Assembly: GCF_014205335.1 (NCBI RefSeq) | Contig: NZ_JACHNH010000001.1 | Coordinates: 62,001-126,000 of the forward strand | DNA: 64,000 nucleotides | DNA from: Amorphoplanes digitatis | GTDB taxonomy: Bacteria > Actinomycetota > Actinomycetes > Mycobacteriales > Micromonosporaceae | Direction: 5' to 3' | Part shown: piece by piece, positions 24,937 to 33,747 of the stretch | How positions within the stretch are numbered: position 1 is the first letter of the stretch | How the letters are laid out: every line of letters starts with the position of its first letter | Position numbers and translations under genes: made by a program | The notes under the pieces: generated by a model | Database searches by the model: none | What the model saw: the letters and a program-made list of their open reading frames with translations, nothing else | What the model was told of the DNA's origin: nothing

Positions 24937-24965
24937 TTGATTAATCAACTTAACTGACCTAGCGT
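24937..24965 (+). promoter_or_regulatory. Chitosanase promoter with an operator on its -35
   Basis: TTGATT (24937-24942), a 17-base spacer and TAGCGT (24960-24965). The -35 is the left half of the perfect palindrome TTGATTAATCAA (24937-24948), so a bound repressor would block polymerase. The predicted leader is about 85 bases. Confidence 0.65.
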
Positions 24966-25056
24966 GACCACTCATCGCCGCGATGACGGATCCCCCAATG
25001 CCGGTCATCGATGGCTTCACCCTGCGCGCCACCGCCTCAACCCCTCGAGGAGCGCC

Positions 25057-26286
25057 ATGACCATCCCCAAACCACCGCGTCGGAAGAGAACGATCGCCTA
25101 CGCCCTCGGCGGCGTGCTGATCCCCGCCGCAGGCATCGCCTACGGGCTCCTGCCGGCCAGCGCCGCGGCCGCCGGGCCGATCCGGGGCCTCGCCGGCAAG
25201 TGCGTCGACGTCGCCGCCGCGAGCAGCGCGAACGGCACCGCCGTCCAGCTGTACGACTGCAACGGCACCAGCGCGCAGACGTGGACCGTCGGCAACGCCG
25301 ACAGCTCGATCAGGGCGCTGGGCAAGTGCCTGGACGTCACCGCGGCCGGTACCGCGGACGGCACCAAGATTCAGCTGTACGACTGCAACGGTACGGCCGC
25401 GCAGCGGTGGACCGCGGCGGCGAACGGCACGCTCGTCAACGCCGGCTCCGGCAAGTGCCTTGACGTACCGAACAACAGCTCGGCCAACGGCAACCGGCTA
25501 CAGATCTGGTCCTGCGGTACGGGCGCTAACCAGCGGTGGACGCTGCCCGGCGGCACGACGCCACCGACCACCGCCCCGCCGGGAAGCGGCGTGAACCTGG
25601 ACGACCCGGCGAAGAAGGACGTGGCGATGCAGATCGTCTCGGCGGCCGAGAACTCCTCGCTCGACTGGCGCGCCCAGTTCTCCTACATCGAGGACATCGG
25701 CGACGGGCGCGGCTACACCGCCGGCATCATCGGCTTCTGCTCCGGCACCGGCGACATGCTGGAGCTGGTGCAGGCGTACACGGCGACCAAGCCGGGCAAC
25801 GTGCTGGCCAGGTACCTGCCGGCGCTGCGCAACGTCAACGGCTCCTCGTCGCACGCGGGCCTCGACCCGGGCTTCACCGGCGACTGGCGCACCGCGGCGG
25901 CCGACCCGGTGTTCCGGGCCGCGCAGGAGTCCGAGCGCGACCGGGTCTACTTCAACCCGTCGGTGCGCGACGGCAAGGCCGACGGCGTGCGGGCGCTGGG
26001 TCAGTTCGCGTACTACGACGCCGCGGTCGTGCACGGCTACGAGGGCATGCGCTCGATCCGCAGCCGGGCGCTGGGCCGGGCCCGGCCCCCGGCGCAGGGC
26101 GGCAACGAGACGACGTGGCTCAACGCGTTCCTGGACGAGCGCGTCGTCGAGATGAAGAAGGAGGCGGCGCACGAGGACGTCACCCGCATCGACACCGCCC
26201 AGCGGGTGTTCCTGCGCAACGGCAACCTCGACCTGAACACCCCGCTCGACTTCTCGATCTACGGAGACCGGTACCACATCGGATGA
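25057..26286 (+). CDS. Secreted GH46 chitosanase with an N-terminal ricin-B-type lectin domain
   Basis: Endo-acting hydrolase of chitosan. It has 409 residues: a signal peptide (1-39, ending PASAAAA), a ricin-B/CBM13 beta-trefoil (about 40-163) with three repeats each holding a GKCLDV-type start and a Q-x-W (QTW, QRW, QRW), a Thr/Pro linker, then a GH46 domain (about 180-409). Catalytic residues are Glu198 (SAAENSSLDW) and Asp216 (DIGDGRGYT), 18 apart as in Streptomyces N174 chitosanase. ATG 25057 follows GAGGAG. GH46 enzymes commonly lack a CBM13, so the lectin fusion is a variation; it might bind the chain or cell walls. Products could feed the amino-sugar operon at 58-62 kb. Confidence 0.92.
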   Translation: MTIPKPPRRKRTIAYALGGVLIPAAGIAYGLLPASAAAAGPIRGLAGKCVDVAAASSANGTAVQLYDCNGTSAQTWTVGNADSSIRALGKCLDVTAAGTADGTKIQLYDCNGTAAQRWTAAANGTLVNAGSGKCLDVPNNSSANGNRLQIWSCGTGANQRWTLPGGTTPPTTAPPGSGVNLDDPAKKDVAMQIVSAAENSSLDWRAQFSYIEDIGDGRGYTAGIIGFCSGTGDMLELVQAYTATKPGNVLARYLPALRNVNGSSSHAGLDPGFTGDWRTAAADPVFRAAQESERDRVYFNPSVRDGKADGVRALGQFAYYDAAVVHGYEGMRSIRSRALGRARPPAQGGNETTWLNAFLDERVVEMKKEAAHEDVTRIDTAQRVFLRNGNLDLNTPLDFSIYGDRYHIG

Positions 26287-26307
26287 CGACCTGCTCCGGG
26301 GGAGGAA

Positions 26308-26340
26308 AGGTGGTGGCCGGACACGTTCCGGCCACCACCT
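26308..26340 (+). terminator. Chitosanase terminator
   Basis: A perfect 14-bp stem, AGGTGGTGGCCGGA with TCCGGCCACCACCT, and a 5-base loop sit 21 bases after the stop. There is no U-tract. Confidence 0.75.
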
Positions 26341-26404
26341 CAAGAAAACTGACAATACGGACGGTGCTGTCCGGCTCACGAAACGTCCATTAGGTTCAGT
26401 ATTC

Positions 26405-27246
26405 GTGTCCATGCTGGTGCCGCCGCTGTTCGCAGGACTCGTCGACGACGCGTCCCTGCTGCCACCCGGCGTCCCCGGGTTCCGCGAGGTCCTCGAGGCG
26501 CACGGAAAGCACCGCAATGCCTGGTACGCCGGGCTTATCGGCGCGCTGCTGGTGCCGTCCTCGGTGGTCGACCTCGATCTGTCCCCGGGCGGCCTCGCGG
26601 TCGGTGTCGTGAACGACGCCGCGCTCAGCGCCCTGCCCGCCGTGGTCGCCAAGCTGCGGTCCGCCGGTGCCGTCGTCGGCAGGGTCGAGGCGGCGGTCGC
26701 GCGCCGCGGCGAGGACCCGCAGCCCGGCCTCGGCGCGCTGGGCAGGCTCGCCGCCGCCGAGCCCGACCTCGACGTGTACGCGGAGATCCCGCTGAGCTGG
26801 GGCCTGCTGGCCGGCCTGGACACGGTGGCCGGGCAGCGCGCCGAGGGGCTGCGGATCGCGCCGAAGTTCCGGGTCGGCGGGCTCGCCGCCGAGCTGTTCC
26901 CGACCCCCGTCGAGCTCGCCGCGGTCATCTGCGCGTGCCGCGACCGCGACCTGCCGTTCAAGCTCGCCGCCGGGCTGCGGCACGCGCTGCGGCACACCGA
27001 CCCCGAGACCGGCTTCACCCACCACGGATTCCTGAACGTGCTCGTCGCGTCCGCGGCGGCGGCCGACGGTGCCGAGGTGGCCGAGGTGGCCGAGGTGCTT
27101 GGCGCGACGCATCCGGTGCCGCTGATCGAGCCGACCCGGGTCCGCCGCGACGAGCCGCGGCCGCTGTGGGTCGGGTTCGGCGCGCCCAACGTGCTGGAGC
27201 CGCTGACGGAGCTGATCCGCCTCGGCCTGATCAACGGCGGCTACGA

Positions 27247-27250
<4 letters not shown>
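26405..27250 (+). CDS. Conserved hypothetical protein paired with fumarylacetoacetase
   Basis: A 281-residue cytoplasmic protein of unknown function. It has no signal or membrane helix. Alternating beta/alpha blocks suggest a TIM-barrel-like fold: LFAGLVDDASLLPPG near the N-terminus, DLDVYAEIPL, RIAPKFRVGGLAAELFPT, then PFKLAAGLRHALRHTD and THHGFLNVLVA. Conserved-looking Lys, His and Glu in these blocks could form an active site. Its stop overlaps the fahA start by four bases, so it is made with FahA. I recall similar proteins next to actinobacterial fumarylacetoacetases, without an assigned function. GTG 26405 or ATG 26411 could be the start. Confidence 0.7.
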
Positions 27251-28371
<1,121 letters not shown>

Positions 28372-28410
28372 CCGGAAACTGCCCGTACCTTGTATCCGGG
28401 AGGTTACGCA

Positions 28411-28869
28411 ATGTCGACGGTCGAGGTGACACGGTTGGTCGAGGCGCCGGTTGCCGCCGTGTGGCGGGTCTTCACCGATCTGCCCGGTCGTCGCGGCTGG
28501 CTGTCGACGGTGAGCGCCGTCGAGGTGCTCACCCCCGGCCCCTTCCGGGCGGGAACGGTGTGGCGTGAGACCCGCACGATGGCGGACGGCGGGGAGATCA
28601 CCGAGGAGTTCCACGTCGAGGAGTGCGTCGTCCCCGAGCGCTTCGTCGTCGCCTCGCCGGGGATCGGCGCGGAATACCGGATGACGTACACGTTCGTCGC
28701 GATCACCGCGGGCCGGCATCGCGGCGGCACGATGGTCGCGGTCGTGCAGGACGGCACACCCACCGCGCCGGCGGGCCGGTTCCTCGCGCTGGTCTTCGGC
28801 GGGCTGGCCGCGCGCACGGTCGAGGGAGCGTTGCGGCGCGACCTGGACGACCTGGCCGCCGCCGCCTGA
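28411..28869 (+). CDS. SRPBCC (START-like) family protein
   Basis: A 152-residue cytoplasmic protein with the SRPBCC/polyketide-cyclase-like pattern: an N-terminal strand-helix STVEVTRLVEAPVAAVWRVFTDLPG, central strands (FRAGTVWRETRTM, EITEEFHVEE) and a long C-terminal helix (ARTVEGALRRDLDDLAAAA). Such proteins bind hydrophobic ligands; the ligand here is unknown. ATG 28411 has GGGAGG upstream. A TTG seven codons earlier is less likely. It starts 39 bases after fahA and may be co-transcribed with it. Confidence 0.8.
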   Translation: MSTVEVTRLVEAPVAAVWRVFTDLPGRRGWLSTVSAVEVLTPGPFRAGTVWRETRTMADGGEITEEFHVEECVVPERFVVASPGIGAEYRMTYTFVAITAGRHRGGTMVAVVQDGTPTAPAGRFLALVFGGLAARTVEGALRRDLDDLAAAA

Positions 28870-28871
28870 CC

Positions 28872-28877
28872 TATCGT
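28872..28877 (+). promoter_or_regulatory. -10 element TATCGT, leaderless propeller gene
   Basis: TATCGT begins two bases after the SRPBCC stop and ends six bases before the GTG at 28884. Confidence 0.6.
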
Positions 28878-28883
28878 CGCTGG

Positions 28884-30032
28884 GTGATCAGGAAGCTCCC
28901 GTACGCCCTCGCCGCCTTGGCCGTGCTGCTCGCCGCGGTGGTCGTCGGCTGGCGGGTGCTGGCGCCGGCGGAGGTCCTCGAGCCGGCCGTCGACCCGTAC
29001 CCGGTCGCGGCGACGCTGCCGGCGGGAGTCACCGGCAAGACCACCATGGCGCCGCTGATCGTCGACGACCGCATCCGGGTCTACGCGGCCGACCGGCTGG
29101 TCAAGGCGGACGCCCCGGTCGAGGCGAAGACGATGTACACGCCGCGGTGGTCGTACCGGCGCTGGCCGGAGCGGCTGACCGGGGTGGTGGCGGCCGGCAC
29201 GACGGTGGTCACCCGGTGGTCGGACGGTGACCTGGTGGCGCTCGACGGGCGTACCGGAACGCTCGTGTGGCGGGCCGGCGGGCCCCCCGCGGACGGCTTC
29301 GAGGGGCGGACCGGGTCGGCCGCGGTCTGGGCGCCGCCGGGGCTGCACATCGCCGGCACGAGCGTGCTGGTCACCGACGGGCGACGGCTGATCGCCCGGG
29401 CGGTCGCGGACGGCGCGCAGCGCTGGTCGGCGGAGCTGCCACCGGGCTGCGGCGACGGCTTCGTGACGGCCGGCGGGCGGTACGTCTGCGGCACGGGTGC
29501 CTGGGACGTGATCTCCGGCGGCGCGGTGCGTGGCTGGCCCGCCGGCCCGTCGACCGCGACCGGCTGCGACGTGGCCCGCTCCGGGTGCGCGGGCCTGCGC
29601 GACGCGTCCGGGCAGGGCTGGCTGGTCGGCGGCCGACTGCCCGAACGCGCACCGGCGCTCGACGACCCCGCCGCGACCGCCGCGGGCGACCTGGTGCTCA
29701 CCGCGTCCGGCGGCGCGGTGACCGCCTCGCGCGCGGGCCGCGAGCTGTGGCGCCGGGACGGTGCGGCGCGGGTGCTCGGGGTGCGCGCCGGCAAGGCCGT
29801 GCTGCTCACCCCGGACGACCGGCTGGTCATCGTGGACGCGGCCACCGGGGCGCAGCGCGCGGAGTTCCCGCTGTTCGTGGCGAAGGAGCGGGTGGACGCG
29901 TGGAAGCCGCACGCGTGGCAGCTCACGGACGGCTTCGTGGCGATCGAGCGGCTGCGGCCGGCGGCGGGCACCGATCCGGACGAGCCGAACCACTACTACA
30001 CGATGGACCCCGTCATCATCGCCGCGCTGTAG
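28884..30032 (+). CDS. Single-pass membrane protein with an extracytoplasmic PQQ-like beta-propeller
   Basis: A 382-residue protein. The N-terminal helix (about 5-25, LPYALAALAVLLAAVVVGWRVL) anchors a domain outside the cell with repeated DGxxxxLDxxTGxxxW-type blades, for example LVALDGRTGTLVW, LIARAVADGAQRW, and VIVDAATGAQRAEFP. No enzyme active site or quinone-binding motif is evident, so a binding or scaffold role is more likely. A related layout is seen at 37302 and in the C-terminal half of the Hsp70 fusion at 45770. Its stop directly abuts the stop of the convergent ROK gene (no spacer). Confidence 0.75.
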   Translation: MIRKLPYALAALAVLLAAVVVGWRVLAPAEVLEPAVDPYPVAATLPAGVTGKTTMAPLIVDDRIRVYAADRLVKADAPVEAKTMYTPRWSYRRWPERLTGVVAAGTTVVTRWSDGDLVALDGRTGTLVWRAGGPPADGFEGRTGSAAVWAPPGLHIAGTSVLVTDGRRLIARAVADGAQRWSAELPPGCGDGFVTAGGRYVCGTGAWDVISGGAVRGWPAGPSTATGCDVARSGCAGLRDASGQGWLVGGRLPERAPALDDPAATAAGDLVLTASGGAVTASRAGRELWRRDGAARVLGVRAGKAVLLTPDDRLVIVDAATGAQRAEFPLFVAKERVDAWKPHAWQLTDGFVAIERLRPAAGTDPDEPNHYYTMDPVIIAAL

Positions 30033-31145
30033 CTACACGAGGCGCGTCAGCAGGGCCGTCCAGGCCTCCTCGGCCGCGCCCGCGATCGGGCCGTCGTCGC
30101 CGAGCAGGGCCGGCAGCACCGGCGGGGGCGCCGCCCGGCGGAAATCCATCAGGCCGGCGCCGTACGCCGCGGCGATCTGCTCCGGCGCCGCCGCCAGCAG
30201 GTCGACGCCCAGGCCGCCGAGCGTCACCAGGTCGGCGTCCAGGCCGTTGACCAGGCCCGCGATGCCCCGGCCCAGGGCCGTCGCCACGGCCGCCGTCGCG
30301 GCAACCGGCCCCGGTTCCGGCGAGTTGATGATCCGGCGGGCGTAGGAGACCGGGTCACGCGGCGCCGCGTGGCCGAGCAGGCGGGCCAGCGCCGAGCCGT
30401 CGACCGCGGTGCCCCAGCAGCCGTACGCGCCGCACGGGCAGCGGACCGCCGGGTCGCCGAACGGCATGTGGCCGAACTCGCCGGACGCGCCGAGCGCGCC
30501 GATCAGCACCTTGCCGCCGTCCACCACCGCGCCGCCGAGGCCAGCCTCGATGCGCAGGTGCAGCGCCACCGACGCGCCGACGGCCACGCCGCGCCGGGAC
30601 TCGGCCGACGCGGCGAGGGTGGCGTCGTTGCCCGCCACGAACGTCTCGGCCCGGGGCCAGGCGACCGCGAGGTCGACGTCGTGCCAGCCGAGCTGGCTCG
30701 CGTCCAGCATCAGATCGCGGGAGACCGTGCCCGGCACCGAGATGCCGATGCCGCGGATCCGGTCGCCGTGCTCCTGGCGCAGGCGCTGCACCGCCGCGCC
30801 CAGCGCCGCGACCACCTCGTCGCCGCCGCGGCCGGCCAGGTTCTCGCCCGCGGTGGCCAGGACGCTGCCGCCCAGCTCGACCACGTCGACCCGCCAGGAT
30901 TCGTGGGTGATCGAGGCGGCGGCGATCAGCGGACCACGCGGGTGCGGGATCAGCGCGGTCGTCGGGCGGCCCCGTGCGCCGCTCGGCGCTGTCGGGCCCT
31001 CGGCCAGTAGCTGGGCCTGCCCGAGCCGGCCGACCAGCTCCGTGGCCGCGCCGGTGCCGACGCCGATCATCCGGGCCGCGTCGGCCCGGGTGACGCCGGG
31101 TCGGGCGTGCACCACCCGCAACAGCTCGGTTGCGCGCGTCGTCAC
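30033..31145 (-). CDS. ROK-family transcriptional regulator beside an MFS exporter
   Basis: A 370-residue ROK repressor-type protein. The winged HTH (about 1-55, RPGVTRADAARMIGVGTGAATELV) precedes a kinase-like domain with GISVPGTVS, AGNDATLAASAE and GASGEFGHMPFG. It retains a zinc motif, CPCGAYGCWGT, with Trp in place of the usual residue before Glu. GTG at 31145 follows AAGGGGGAAC. It is divergent from the MFS gene across 46 bases, so it probably controls that transporter in response to a sugar. It is only distantly similar to the ROK protein at 23.6 kb. Confidence 0.85.
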   Translation of the reverse strand: MTTRATELLRVVHARPGVTRADAARMIGVGTGAATELVGRLGQAQLLAEGPTAPSGARGRPTTALIPHPRGPLIAAASITHESWRVDVVELGGSVLATAGENLAGRGGDEVVAALGAAVQRLRQEHGDRIRGIGISVPGTVSRDLMLDASQLGWHDVDLAVAWPRAETFVAGNDATLAASAESRRGVAVGASVALHLRIEAGLGGAVVDGGKVLIGALGASGEFGHMPFGDPAVRCPCGAYGCWGTAVDGSALARLLGHAAPRDPVSYARRIINSPEPGPVAATAAVATALGRGIAGLVNGLDADLVTLGGLGVDLLAAAPEQIAAAYGAGLMDFRRAAPPPVLPALLGDDGPIAGAAEEAWTALLTRLV

Positions 31146-31179
31146 AGCGTTCCCCCTTCTTTTGCTCGGAACAGGAGTT

Positions 31180-31185
31180 TATTGT
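31180..31185 (+). promoter_or_regulatory. -10 element TATTGT, leaderless MFS gene
   Basis: TATTGT ends six bases before the ATG at 31192. It lies in the 46-base divergent gap next to the ROK start, so the regulator would need to bind over it. Confidence 0.6.
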
Positions 31186-31191
31186 CGGTCG

Positions 31192-32391
31192 ATGAACCAC
31201 CGCGGCGCGCTGCTCGTCCTCGGCGCATCCTGCTTCGTCTATGTCACCGCGGAGACCATCCCGGTCGGGCTGCTCCCGCAGATCGCGGACGGCCTGTCGG
31301 TCAGCGAGGCGGACGTCGGTCTGCTGCTCACCAGCTACGCCGTCGTTGCGGCGCTGTCCACCATTCCGCTCACCGCGCTCACCATGCGGGTACCCCGGCA
31401 CCTGCTCATCGCCGCGACCGTGGCGATCTTTGCAATCTCCCAGCTCATCGCCGTTTTCGCGGCTACGTTCACGATCCTCACCCTGTCGCGCCTGATCTGC
31501 GCGATGGCGCACGGCGTTTTCTGGTCGACGATCGCCCCGGTGGCGGCCCGGCTCGTGCCGCCGGGCAGCGCCGGCCGGGCCACGGCGCTGGTGTTCCTCG
31601 GCAACTCGCTGGCGATCGTGCTGGGCGTGCCGCTCGGCACCGCGCTGGGCCAGTGGCTCGGCTGGCGGGTCGCGTTCGCGGTGCTCGCCGGCGCCGGCGC
31701 GATCTGCGCGGTCGCGGTCGTCGCGGTGCTGCCGAGGCTGCCTGCGCTGCCGCGTGACCTGGCCGTCCGCGCGGGCGCGCAGCTCAGGGCGTCGATCAGG
31801 ATCATCCGCCGGGGGCCGGTCGCGGTGATCTGCCTCGTCACGGCGGTCCTGGTGACCGGGCACTTCGCGGCGTACACCTACATCGCGCCGCTGGTGCGGC
31901 GCGACGGCGGACTGGAGGGCGCCGGGCTGAGCGCGCTGCTGCTCGGGTACGGCGCGGCCGGCCTGCTCGGCAACTGGATCGTCGGGCGGTTCGTCGACCG
32001 GCATCCCCGGACGCTGCTCGTCACCCTGGCGGGCATCATGATCGCCTCGCTGGTGGTGCTGATCCCGGCGCTGGGCGCGGCGCCGACGGTGCTCGCGGCG
32101 CTGGCCTGGGGCGGCGTGTTCACGGCGACGCCGGTGATCCTCCAGGCCGCGATCCTGCGCGTCGCGCCCGATGCCCGCGACGCCGCCTCGGCCGTCTACG
32201 TCGTCGCGTTCCAGGTGGGCATCGGCGGCGGTGCGCTGCTCGGCGAGCGTTTCGTCCGGGCCGGCCTGCTGGCCTGGCTGCCGGCGCTGGCCGCGCTGCT
32301 CGCCCTGGCGGCGGTCCTGGTGGTCCTGGCGTCCCGGCGCACGTTCCCGGCACACCTGCCGGCGCCCGAGGAGGTCCCCGCATCGGCCTGA
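31192..32391 (+). CDS. MFS exporter, sugar-efflux (DHA1) type
   Basis: A 399-residue, 12-helix major facilitator protein. The N-terminus VLGASCFVYVTAETIPVGLLPQIADGLSVS and the following SYAVVAALSTIPLTALTMRVPRH loop match the AraJ/SotB/YdhP group of sugar or drug exporters. The cytoplasmic loop between TM6 and TM7 is near residues 185-210. Control by the divergent ROK regulator suggests a sugar-linked substrate. ATG 31192 is set by a leaderless promoter. Confidence 0.85.
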   Translation: MNHRGALLVLGASCFVYVTAETIPVGLLPQIADGLSVSEADVGLLLTSYAVVAALSTIPLTALTMRVPRHLLIAATVAIFAISQLIAVFAATFTILTLSRLICAMAHGVFWSTIAPVAARLVPPGSAGRATALVFLGNSLAIVLGVPLGTALGQWLGWRVAFAVLAGAGAICAVAVVAVLPRLPALPRDLAVRAGAQLRASIRIIRRGPVAVICLVTAVLVTGHFAAYTYIAPLVRRDGGLEGAGLSALLLGYGAAGLLGNWIVGRFVDRHPRTLLVTLAGIMIASLVVLIPALGAAPTVLAALAWGGVFTATPVILQAAILRVAPDARDAASAVYVVAFQVGIGGGALLGERFVRAGLLAWLPALAALLALAAVLVVLASRRTFPAHLPAPEEVPASA

Positions 32392-32466
32392 GGGCGTCCC
32401 CGCAGGTCAGAAGTGGGCAGCGGCCCTCGCCCAGGTGCTCGCCTCGACTGTCTATCATTCCCGGCG

Positions 32467-32485
32467 GTCGATCTTCATGATCGAC
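32467..32485. promoter_or_regulatory. Inverted repeat GTCGATC-N5-GATCGAC
   Basis: Perfect 7-bp arms 11 bases before a short frame with a signal-peptide-like start (32496). Possible operator or hairpin in the MFS-aminotransferase gap. Confidence 0.4.
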
Positions 32486-32495
32486 ATCCTCGGAC

Positions 32496-32732
32496 ATGAA
32501 GGCGGGTCTTGTGCATCGATGGTGGGCTGCACCCGTTGCTGCCGTGTCCGTCTTCCTGGCTGCGGCCAGTACCTCCCATCTGACGATCTGCGCTCCGCCG
32601 GCGCGGCCTGCAAGGCTCAGGATCAGCAGAGCGGCGCGAGGCGATGCTCGCGCCGCTCAGGCCGCTCCGGCTACCGGGCCGCCTCGGCCGCCGCCAGGAA
32701 GGCGTCGTTCTCCTCCGGGGTGCCGATCGTGA
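32496..32732 (+). pseudogene. Possible remnant of a small secreted-protein gene
   Basis: An ATG opens a frame whose first 30 residues look like a signal peptide (basic start, then AAPVAAVSVFLAAAS). After about residue 35 the frame becomes Arg/Pro-rich shadow sequence, crosses the hairpin at 32629-32658, and runs antisense into the aminotransferase gene. No good Shine-Dalgarno sequence is visible. It may be the 5' end of a lost exported protein, or chance. Confidence 0.2.
32629..32658 (-). terminator. Terminator of the aminotransferase operon
   Basis: A perfect 12-bp stem, GAGCGGCGCGAG with CTCGCGCCGCTC, and a 6-base loop lie 13 bases beyond the aminotransferase stop. There is no U-tract. Confidence 0.7.
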
Positions 32733-33747
32733 CGCGGACGCCGTCGCCGGCGAACGGGCGCACGATCACGCCCTGCTTCTCGCAGGCCGCGCCGAAGTCG
32801 AGCGCGCCGTCGCCCAGCGGGAGCCAGACGAAGTTCGCCTGGCTGGTCGGTACGTCCGGGTAGAGCTTGCGGAGCGCCTCCGTGACCCGCTCGCGCTCCG
32901 TGATGACCAGCGCGCAGCGGCGGGTCACCTCGGCTTCAGCGTCCAGCGCCGCGAGCGCCGCGGCCTGCGCGACCGCGCTTGTCGAGAACGGGGTCAGGAC
33001 CTTGCGGATCGCCGCGGCGACCTCGGGCTGGGCCACCAGGAAGCCCACCCGCAGCCCGGCCAGGCCCCAGGCCTTGGACATGGTGCGCAGGACGACGACG
33101 TTCGCGCGGTCGCCGTAGGTCTCCAGGGCGTCCGGCACCTGCTCGTCCGTCACGAACTCGCGGTAGGCCTCGTCCAGGACGACAAGCACGTCCGACGGGA
33201 CCCGGGACAGGAAGCGGTCCAGCTCCTGCCTGCGGACGCTCGTGCCGGTCGGATTGTTCGGGTTGCAGACGATCACCAGGCGGGTGCGGTCGGTGATCGC
33301 GTCGGCCATCGCTTGCAGGTCGTGGCCGTGCTCCGGGGTGTTCGGGACGCGGATGCTCGTCGCGCCGACGCCCGCCGCGATGATCGGATAGGCCTCGAAC
33401 GAGCGCCACGAGTAGACGATCTCGTCGCCCGGCAGGCAGGTCGCCTTGGCCAGGTGCTCGGCCAGCGCCACCGAGCCACAGCCGGTGACGATGCGGTCGG
33501 GGTCGACTCCGTAGCGTTCCGCCAGCCGGCCACGGAGCGCGACCACGCCCATGTCGGGGTAGCGGTGCGACTCCGTGACCGCCTTCGCCACCGCCTCCGC
33601 GACGCCCGGCAGCGGGCCGAACGGGACCTCGTTGCTGGCCAGCTTGATCGCTTCCGCGATGCCCAGCTCGCGGGCCAGGTCGGCGACGTTGCGCCCGGGC
33701 ACGTACGCGGGCAGCGCCTCCAGGTCGGCGCGGGTCAACCTGCTCAT
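32671..33747 (-). CDS. Histidinol-phosphate / aromatic amino acid aminotransferase
   Basis: A 358-residue fold-type I PLP enzyme of the HisC family. Visible are the substrate-side ASNEVPFGPLPGV, CNPNNPTGT (cofactor ring), DEAYREF (Asp to pyridine N) and SKAWGLAGLRVG with the Schiff-base Lys. The ATG has GGAGGACAG upstream and overlaps the preceding RDD gene stop by four bases. HisC and the aromatic aminotransferase Pat are hard to tell apart by motif. Because the operon begins with hppD, conversion of tyrosine to 4-hydroxyphenylpyruvate is the more attractive role. No other his genes are nearby. Confidence 0.85.
   Translation of the reverse strand: MSRLTRADLEALPAYVPGRNVADLARELGIAEAIKLASNEVPFGPLPGVAEAVAKAVTESHRYPDMGVVALRGRLAERYGVDPDRIVTGCGSVALAEHLAKATCLPGDEIVYSWRSFEAYPIIAAGVGATSIRVPNTPEHGHDLQAMADAITDRTRLVIVCNPNNPTGTSVRRQELDRFLSRVPSDVLVVLDEAYREFVTDEQVPDALETYGDRANVVVLRTMSKAWGLAGLRVGFLVAQPEVAAAIRKVLTPFSTSAVAQAAALAALDAEAEVTRRCALVITERERVTEALRKLYPDVPTSQANFVWLPLGDGALDFGAACEKQGVIVRPFAGDGVRVTIGTPEENDAFLAAAEAAR

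Larger units (their letters stand above)
24755..25056. other. 302-base ROK/chitosanase control region
   Basis: Non-coding and more AT-rich than its surroundings. It holds the minus-strand ROK promoter (24799-24827) with a palindrome at its start site (24781-24797), a perfect palindrome overlapping the chitosanase -35 (24937-24948), the plus-strand promoter (24937-24965), and a direct repeat CCCCCAATGC at 24868-24877 and 24992-25001. Confidence 0.65.
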
